In this document: positions 56,954-64,000 of the stretch, in pieces
Layout: each line of letters begins with the position of its first letter
Position numbering within the stretch: the stretch's first letter is position 1
NCBI GenBank assembly: GCA_013423385.1
Contig: BLZA01000009.1
Coordinates: 248,001 to 312,000 of the forward strand
Length of the DNA stretch: 64,000 nt
Reading direction: 5' to 3'
Source: Naganishia liquefaciens
Taxonomy: Eukaryota > Basidiomycota > Tremellomycetes > Filobasidiales > Filobasidiaceae
Program-made: the position numbers and the translations under genes
The notes under the pieces: generated by a model
The model's input: the letters and a program-made list of their open reading frames with translations, nothing else
Databases searched by the model: none
What the model was told of the DNA's origin: nothing

Positions 56954-58917
56954 ATGCAGTCCTCCGTGTCCCGCTCGCCCTCGATCGGCGCAGCGGGCTC
57001 CTACTACGTCAATCCCTCGGCCGCGTTTGGCTCCTTGTTTGGCGCATCGGGGCCCTCGGTCTCGTCGGCGGGCGTCATGCTTGGACCAGCGATTGCACAT
57101 CAGCTGCCCAGTCAGACACGTGCCGCTCATGGCCTCAAGCACGATAATGTCATGGACGCGTCGAGCCCGTCACAGGAGAACGCCGCCGCCGCCGCCGCCG
57201 CGTCCGGCTTTTCGCCGTTCCCCGTCACCGAGGAAGAGGATCATTTCGACGACTATGTGCAGGGCGATGCAGGCTACGAAGAGGACAGTTCTCCCGCCAT
57301 CGCGCACGCCGTGCCGGATCTGGGTGCGGATGCTGGGCCAAACGGGCAAGGAGATACGGTCGGGCAGATGATGGCGGCAGCAGCTGCTGCAGGATCCTCG
57401 GCAGCCACAACTCGTCCACAGACAGCCTCGACAACGGCTGACGGCAACCACAGTCTCGTCCAAATCGAAAGGCGAGATCGACAGCGCATGTCCGCTTCGC
57501 CTTCTCCACTCGGCAGCTATTCCAGCGGACACAGCCATCGCAGGTATCACAACGGCGGCGGCGGCGTCGCTGCCATGATCGCAAACCCCAGGTCTGACGA
57601 AAGACACTCGGCCAGCGTTTCATCTTCCACGGCATCCCCGACATCCGCTTCCATCTCGGCATCCGCCTCGGCAGTCGTCGCCGCCGCAGAGCAAATCTTG
57701 AATCCCGCGTCGTACGAAGGCATGAACACGCGCAGTTACGGCTTGACCATACTTGCCGACGGCTCCAACGGCTCTCGGGCGTTTATGAATCCGCTGACGG
57801 GCACGGCACGCGAACCCCATAGCAGCGGCAGTGGCGCCGCTACGCCCAACAGCGGCGTTCCCGGCACGTACGGCGGTGGCGGTGGCGGCGCCGGCGCCGG
57901 CGGCGTATCCATGGGCAACGTCGGTGCATCCTCCATGAGCATGTACGCACAGTATGCGAGAAATAATCTTGCCGGAATGGACGAGCGCGGCGGCAGTATC
58001 GACCCGGGATCTCTGCGCTCCTCGCCATTTCACCTTCCGCCGTCCCAGCTACACGCCTCGGGCGCCACACATCATCATCATCCCCATATGCATCATCAAG
58101 CAGGCGCCTATGCTCGCGGCAGCCATGGAACCCCGCAGCCCCATGGCAATGGCACCGCCAACGGCTACCCGCAAATGCCGAGCGGTTCCGCCAGTCTCGC
58201 CTTTCAGGGCTCTTACGGACAGACCGACAGTCCGAATCTCCGAACCCACCCGTTCCCCGCGGCGAAAATGCCGACGGCGTTTGTGGACGATACGGATCTG
58301 GATTTGGACGAAGACATTATGCCGACGGAAGATCAGCCTGTCAACGCACAATCATTCCCCTACGGCGATCCGACATTGATGCCGTCGCCATCGGCCTCTT
58401 CATCCTCGGACTCGGGATCGGCAGACGGGCACCAACCGTCGCCTGACGGCGATTTGCCGTTGATGGAGATTGGACTCGATGGGCTTCAGCAGGACGACGA
58501 TGCGGACGAGGAACCGCTCTATGTCAATGCCAAGCAGTACCACCGGATTCTCAAGCGACGTGCCGCGCGCGCTCGCCTGGAAGAGCTCAATCAGCTGATC
58601 CGGCAGAGAAAAGTGAGTCCCCAGGGGGCGCAGGCGATCTTTCGACGCAAAACAATGGCTCATGTTACTTTTTATTACAATTGCAATCTCGACCATAGCC
58701 ATATCTGCACGAGTCGCGCCACAAACACGCCTGCCGCCGGCCACGAGGTCCGGGCGGTCGATTCCTGACGGCGCCGGAGATTGCTGCTCTCAAGGCGCAG
58801 CAGGAGGCCCAGGCGGCCGCGGCGGCAGAGACGGGGGAAGCGGTCGTCAAGGTCGAGCTGGAAGACGTGCGGGGCGAGGCCCCAGGCGCAGACACAGACG
58901 CGGGCGAGACGGGATAG
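56954..58917 (+). CDS. HAP2: CCAAT-binding factor subunit HAP2 / NF-YA
   Basis: DNA-contacting subunit of the Hap2/3/5 CCAAT complex, controlling respiration and iron genes. ATG 56954 (MQSSVSRSPSIGA) opens a long low-complexity region with Ala, Ser, Gly and His runs. The conserved core is EEPLYVNAKQYHRILKRRAA-RARLEEL (NF-YB/NF-YC interaction helix A1), near 58510-58590. An intron at 58613-58698 then joins exactly to PYLHESRHKHACRRPRGPGG and RFLTAPEIAAL, the CCAAT-recognition helix A2 with GxGGRF motif. The tail ends DAGETG at 58917; total 625 residues. Position 5 of the second block has Cys (HACRRP) where many homologues have Met or Ala. The intron falls between the two subdomains. The stop at 58768 seen without splicing is not real. 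Confidence 0.96.
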
Positions 58918-59228
58918 GCCCTCGGAGGCGCGCTGTAGTATAGGCCGTATACGGACGGTATGTATAGCCAGCGGATGGAATGCATGCCATGCCATGGCGC
59001 GCGCGGGAGAATTGCCTCTTTGAGACGTCCGCGCTTCTTGTTGGGCGCCGCGCGCTAGAAGCAAACGTCATCCGCCCTCCCCCGGCGCGCACGGCCACCG
59101 ATGATGCGGGCAGCCGCTGTTGTTGTTGTTGTTGTTGTTGTCGTCGTCGTTGTCGTCGTTGTCAACGTATACCACGGAGCCATCACCGCCCCCCTGTCCC
59201 CCCACCGCCCATCATCGCCCACCCCCCC
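58918..59228. other. Intergenic with a (TTG/TCG)n tract
   Basis: 310 bp holding the HAP2 3' UTR and the next promoter. A trinucleotide tract of TTG then TCG units lies at about 59118-59163, about 65 bp before the next start codon. Confidence 0.5.
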
Positions 59229-60894
59229 ATGGCCCCCGCGTCCCCATACACGCCCACCAGCTTGTACGACAAGCGGCCCCAGTACCTTTCCAAGGGCGCC
59301 CTGCTCCAGGTATGCGGTCTCGTCCCGTTCCGTCCATCACAACACCATCACTCACGCCCGTCCCCGTCGTCCCGCAGCTTGCTAGAGATTTTAACATCCA
59401 CCATGAAGAGGAAATCCTGCGCACAGATCTCGCCCATCTCGTCAACCTCTACATCCACGCGCACGAACCCGAGCTGATTGGAAACGAAAAGTACAGACGA
59501 CTGTTTGGAGGCCGACGAGGCAGAGCTCTGTAGGCATCAGGTCCTTTTCCTCGGCGTTTTCCCTCACTGAACCCTCCCTCTCATTTTCTCTCGCTCAGCG
59601 AGGCAAGCCCTTCCTCCTCGCCCGATGAGGACGGCAAGACTTCCTTGAACGCCATCTCGGCTCGAGCTCAAAACGTCGTCAACGAAACCATCAAACCCAC
59701 CCTGTACGACGCTTTCCAGTCTGCAAGCGAATACATCATTGGAGACGATGCTGCGGCCCAAGCCTCGTCTTCTCTGCAGGCCAGTCAACGCAAAATGTCG
59801 AAAGCGTCACGGGAAATATCGGCCCGAGCGCATCACGCCGTCAATGGCATGGGAGGAATCGGCCCCGCCAGCGAGTCTCAGCTCATGACCGGCAGCCCAG
59901 CAAGGAATCTACGAAACGCAGGAAACGCCGTGGCTTCTTCCGCCGAACAAGCGATTGATACCGTTGCGCCCGTCGCCAATCGTGTCGGCGAAATCGTCAA
60001 AGACGGCGCAGATCGAGGACTGGTAGCATGGGAGCAATTCGGTCGCAGAGAGTTCATAGAAGGCGTCAGGCATGTCCAAGAGGTAGGAATCGGCAGCTTT
60101 CATCTTGCTATGCATCATTCCCGTCTGACGTACGCGCCTTCCCACTGCAGCAACTTTCCAACTCTAAGCGACTCATAGTTCTGCTTCTCATGTTCGAGAT
60201 GCTCGTCTTGCTCTGGCACATTCTGCCTTGGCAAAAATACACGGTAAGTTCGTGCACTCTGCCTGGCGGAAACAAAGCTCACGAGATTTTCGTTGGTGCA
60301 CCCCAGCTTGAAATCCCCCCGTCAAAGTACTCTTTTGCCCGGTGGAAGCGAGCTTTGCACTATGCTCTATTCTTCATGCCGGAACGCCACTTTTCTTTCA
60401 GCTTGCCACAGACGCTGGCTCCCTTCAGTCCCGCGGGCAGGACCGCATTGGGGTCATGGCTTCTCTGGTACGTTTTGCTTGACAGACGCCTGAGTAAAGT
60501 AAAGGCTGACAGTATCGCGTTTGCATCTTCTAGGTGCGTGTCCACGGTCGCTCCGCCCTTCCTGGCCAGTAGCATCGTAACATTCTTGCCACAAGACGCC
60601 GGTCGCCGAGTGAACAGGCAATCCACCCGGGGTCAGTATCTTGGCAGATGGGTGTCGCTTCTTTGCCTAATGTCAAGTTTGACAGATTCCCAACCGTCGT
60701 TGCCCCAATGGGATCCCATGGTCTTCACGATCGTCCGACTCGGCCTGGCCGTCTGGCCCCTCACATCCGCGTGTCCCGATGAGTGGCGTAACATGCTCGA
60801 AGCCACTGGAAGTCTTTCCGGACGAGTCTTGATAGCGGCCGTTGCTTTCGCCTTCGTCTTGGCCGAGAGAATGGCTGAACTGGTTCGCGCTTAA
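59229..60894 (+). CDS. SAP-like multi-pass membrane protein, function unknown
   Basis: ATG 59229 (MAPASPYTPTSLYDKRPQYL) leads across an intron to SKGALLQ-LARDFNIHHEEEIL-RTDLAHLVNLYIHAHE, a helix-loop-helix of SAP type that might bind DNA or act as an adaptor. A Ser/Ala-rich helical middle part follows (ISARAQNVVNETIKPTLYDA, SASEYIIGDDAAAQ). Membrane helices follow: LIVLLLMFEMLVLLWHI (near 60200) and AFFMP-like hydrophobic segments to VLIAAVAFAFVLAERMAEL at the C-terminus, stop at 60892-60894. About five introns; the phase at 59533 and 60642 was checked and restores the frame. Similar architecture (SAP-like domain plus membrane helices) suggests an ER or nuclear-envelope protein, but I know no named homologue. 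Confidence 0.65.
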
Positions 60895-61456
60895 ATCAGA
60901 CTACCTATAAGGGATGCTGCCGAGTGGCACCCACACTCTGCAAAGTACGAACTTGTCCAGCGTTCATGGACATGCCATCTCTGGCGTCATATAGCTGGAA
61001 AGCAAGTTTTCTTGCACCTTCGATCTTGTCTTTTTGCTTCGATTGGGGTGGATCTCTGGTCGGACTTGTCCCGCAATGGAGCGCCTAAGTAGCCCATCGC
61101 CCGGTAGATACCGGACCCTTTCACGCCTAATGTATGGAATGTAATCTGTGGTGCTCACCACGCCCGAATGCGAATATGCCTTTTACCCAGCGACGTGTAA
61201 GATTTGTCGCGTCGCATGTCGACAGCGACGATCTGTCGACGCGGGGACGCGGTCTGTAGCCGTTACAGCTGCCGCCCGGAGACTGCCGAATCGATCGTCT
61301 TTGGCTTGGCGGTTCTCGCCCGGGTAATTTGATCCCGCTTCAACCCGATCGCGAGCAACGCCGTTCCCGCTCGCAGACTGAATCCTGGCAAGTACTTCAT
61401 GCCAATCCATCTTTCAGCCCTGTCAGGACGCATCGGGTGCCCACACGCACGCCGCC
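60895..61456. other. Intergenic, 560 bp
   Basis: Contains the 3' UTR of the SAP-like gene and the promoter of the aldolase gene. Short frames on both strands have no recognisable character. Confidence 0.4.
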
Positions 61457-62486
61457 ATGCCAGACTATCCTGACCTCTGCGACCTGTTGAAACCCTTCTC
61501 GACCTGCGACGTAAGTGCAGACAGCTCGATGCCGGCGAATGCGCAATATTGAAAGAAACACAACACGCTTGCAGATTTCCGACGCCTTGGTCAAGCTCGG
61601 TGTGCCCCATGGTGGATGCATCCCTGACATCCGTGCATTCTCCCCTCGGGAAGAGGAAGCTCCCGATATGAAAGTGATCGGCCCTGCGTTTACGGTCGAG
61701 GTCGGTCTCAGCTAGGATTTTGCAGAGCACACATTAGAATCTGATGATTTTGGTCATGCCATCCGTAGATGGTACATGCCTCCACTGCGGGCGGCGAAAA
61801 ACCGAAGGGGCATCATGTAAGGCTGCTCAGCGCTACGATATGCTTTCCTCTTGGCCAAAGCGCCTGAATCGTACTGACAGCCCGGCGTCCTTTCTCTATT
61901 GGCAGATTGACTTAGCCGCTGCGGGAGATGTCATGGTTATTACCAGCCCGCCTGGTATGTTTACGGTAGTATGTCTTTGTCCTTTTCATATCCTGAGCAC
62001 CTGCATCTCCTCTCAGACTGTGTCAATGCTGTATGGGGTGGCCTGATGAGCGCCGGCGCGAGATCGCGAGGCCTAAAAGGGGTCATTATCAATGGTCGTT
62101 GTCGAGATATTGCTGAACACCGTCGCTTGGGCTTTCCGGTGAGCCTCCTCCTCTCGGTTCTTATTCGTAAAACCAAGTGTCGAATGGCTGCTTTCCCGTA
62201 GGTATTTGCGATTGGGCAATCCACCCTGGGGCAAGGCTCTTTCACGCGAGTGGCTTCCGTCAACACACCAATCGCCATCGACACCGCAGCCGGCCGCAAG
62301 GTCGTCATAAATCCAGGAGACATCATTGTTGCCGATTGGGATGGCGTTGTCGTCATTTCACCGCACATGATCGAGAAGGCCGTCAGCTTGATGAGCATTT
62401 CCTGCGCTCAAGATCAAAAATGCATGGAGGATTTGATTCGCGGTCAGGGAGTCGAGGAAACCTTCAAGAAACATCGCAGTCACTGA
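61457..62486 (+). CDS. RraA-like aldolase/decarboxylase (HMG aldolase family)
   Basis: Class II metal-dependent pyruvate aldolase fold: 4-hydroxy-4-methyl-2-oxoglutarate aldolase and oxaloacetate decarboxylase in characterised members. ATG 61457 gives MPDYPDLCDLLKPFSTCD, spliced to ISDALVKLGVPHGGCIPDIR, then IGPAFTVE, MVHASTAGGEKPKGHH, IDLAAAGDVMVITSPP, DCVNAVWGGLMSAGARSRG and LKGVIINGRCRDIAEHRRLG; the pattern GG-x20-R-D (GGLMSAG...GRCRD) is the family's substrate and metal site. The C-terminal part has VNPGDIIVADWDGVVVIS-like sequence, and the stop is at 62486. Six exons with canonical GT-AG introns join in phase. Length is standard for the fungal family (for example yeast YER010C). Confidence 0.9.
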
Positions 62487-62704
62487 ATGCCGGCGCTCTG
62501 CCTCGCTTGCTCATGCAGCATCTTGTCCTATCAGCATATAGCGGATTGTGCGGCAACATCATTTGCGAGGTCTGGCTCTGCCACATATGATCATCACGTC
62601 TGTACCGCAGCCACGCTAATCTTGTGAGCGGCGAGGAGACCCGAGATTTGCGGAAAAATAATCCTATGAAATACGTGATACAACTTTATTGACACTGATT
62701 CCAT
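62487..62704. other. Convergent 3' region, aldolase / transporter
   Basis: About 220 bp with A+T-rich motifs (AAAAATAATCCTATGAAATA near 62655) that may serve 3' end formation. No gene is seen. Confidence 0.4.
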
Positions 62705-64000
62705 CTACGCGATCAATGCGAAAGCGACTGCAGCAAGCGCTGTCGAGGATATAAACATAAAGACATACTGTAGGGCAAGGAAGGCAGACAAAGTGTCAGC
62801 TCTCCCGTCCGGGGAATAGATCATGGTCATAATAAGGCTATTCAGTGCACTTGGAGTCCCCGAAAGGAACATGGCAACGAAACGGAGCACTTAAAGAGAG
62901 AAACTAAGCGACTGCAACGAAAAATGATTCCATGTGGCGCTTACTCTTTTGGTCTTTAGGGTAGAGGCTGGTGTGATTTGACAGGCTTTCTGTCATGAGA
63001 ACGCCAATGACCGGAAGGATGACCACTGCAGGAGCAAGCAAACAACATGAGCTCAGCCAAGTGATCAAGGTGAGCACAAATGCATACTTTTTGCTACGGT
63101 CACAGCCTAGAGTAAACGGGTGGTAAGCATCGAGATTGCTCGGCTACCAGGGATAGCATTGCTCACGACAATGGCTGCTATTGGCAGTTTCCACAACGGC
63201 TTAGGCAAGTCAAGTCGCGCAAAGGATGCACCTAGTAATATCAAGCCTAAAGGAATGCAGATTTGGCCAAGAAAGCTAGCAGTCTGTTACCCAAGAGTGA
63301 GCGTTCGGGAATTCGCGCAAGTTCGTGGTGACCCACATCAAGAAGCCAGTTCAACGGTGGCTTGCCGTCAGGACTAAAGGGGATCCTGCCGCCTGACCAT
63401 CCTTCAACGTTGACGAAAAGCGCCTTTAGCGGTTGCACCAAAGAAATTGGTAAGGCGAAAAACAGCGAGATACTCGGCGGCGTCAGGGTGAGTTTGAGGA
63501 TATTCAAAGGCGTCCGATACCACGAAGCACTTCCACCTTTCGCTTGCGGAGAATGTTCGCTCGCAGGATGATTTGCTGGTGCCGGAGCTGAGGCTGCGTT
63601 GGTCGACAGCGCGGGCGACTGTCTTGAGCGGGGCGGCCTTCGACCAGGCCCTTCTTGAGAGTCTCGAATTTTCGGAACAACGTCATCTGGGACATCGTAT
63701 TCTCGCCCGGGTATAATTACTCGATTTCGAGACACTCTTGATGAGACTGGTGCCAACTGAATTGTATCATGGAGGGCCTGGACGGTCGCCACCACTTCCT
63801 GATGAGAGCGGTAGCGAGAAATGACAGGCGCCTGAGATCCCGAGGCATTGGCGTATCCCGTTGATATGATATCTTGTGCGTCCGGGCGGAGCTTGTCATC
63901 GATGGTGTCTTGAGGTGGCATACTTTTCTCCAGTTCTGGGTTCGCCAAAGTGCTAATTTGCGGCGGTGTTTCAGCGTAGGGCAAGTCACTTAACGACAGT
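62705..64000 (-). CDS. Auxin-efflux-carrier-like membrane transporter, ECM3-like (5' end outside window)
   Basis: Member of the AEC (PIN-like) transporter family in fungi, probably of ER or plasma membrane. The C-terminal exon shows SGTPSALNSLIMTMIYSPDG and SAFLALQYVFMFISSTALAA-VAFALIA, the last two membrane helices, ending at 62705. Upstream exons encode GQICIPLGLILLGASFARLD, PLWKLPIAAIVVSNAIPG and, at 63250-63500, LNILKLTLTPPSISLFFALP-ISLVQPLKALFV, all typical of the family's C-terminal transport half. The large exon between 63500 and 64000 is a hydrophilic central loop rich in Ser, Arg and Pro. The frame stays open to the window edge, so the N-terminal helices lie beyond it. Substrate is unknown. 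Confidence 0.82.

Noticed and set aside
56562-57371. Long frames spanning the N gap (for example 269 and 197 codons)
   Set aside because: They are open only because N codons are not stops and the flanks are G+C-rich; they conflict with the clear HAP2 and THO1-like frames.
57170-57662. Two minus-strand frames of 145 codons inside HAP2
   Set aside because: They are antisense to the low-complexity Ala/Ser-rich first exon of HAP2.

Overview
The window is nuclear DNA of a basidiomycete yeast or dimorphic fungus. Genes lie densely on both strands and most are cut by many short (about 50-80 nt) GT-AG introns with CTAAC/CTGAC-like branch sites. Codon use is unbiased in the left two thirds and strongly G/C-ending on the right. 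A 40-residue pheromone precursor that begins MDAF and ends CVIA, a STE3-type receptor and a homeodomain/C2H2 STE12 lying together point to Agaricomycotina, most likely Tremellomycetes. That lineage call is inference. One assembly gap (108 N) is present.

Layout. 1-24.4 kb is an ordinary housekeeping block: the 3' part of a Gi-like G-protein alpha subunit, TRAPPC8/Trs85, CDC16 (APC/C), SET2, a Ran1/Pat1-like kinase, CDP-DAG synthase CDS1, Pol I subunit A49, a magnesium-chelatase-like protein and the mitochondrial Mg2+ channel MRS2.

24.9-35.3 kb is the highlight: a pheromone/receptor (P/R) mating-type locus. Two inverted arms of 581 bp, identical base for base, each carry the same farnesylated-pheromone precursor gene with its TATA box. 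Each arm ends inward in a 7-bp minisatellite (ACAATAG/CTATTGT; 16 units left, 27 units right). Between the arms lie STE3, an E2 ubiquitin-conjugating enzyme gene, about 2.5 kb without a recognised gene, and STE12. Pheromone, receptor and pathway transcription factor are thus one physical module; a G-alpha gene of the class that couples to such receptors lies 24 kb to the left.

35.3-44.5 kb returns to housekeeping: NFS1, an ING-family PHD protein, the Golgi coiled-coil protein CASP/COY1 and a Pep12/Stx7-like syntaxin. 44.5-53.6 kb is about 9 kb with no convincing gene and visibly lower G+C. 53.6-64 kb is G+C-rich: an unknown Ser/Pro-rich protein, GET1, a THO1/SARNP-like protein broken by the gap, the CCAAT-binding factor HAP2/NF-YA, a SAP-like multi-pass membrane protein, an RraA-type aldolase and the 3' part of an auxin-efflux-carrier-like transporter.

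Limits: exon boundaries were read by eye from splice signals and family motifs, and several starts and some internal junctions are uncertain, as stated in the entries. No database search was run.
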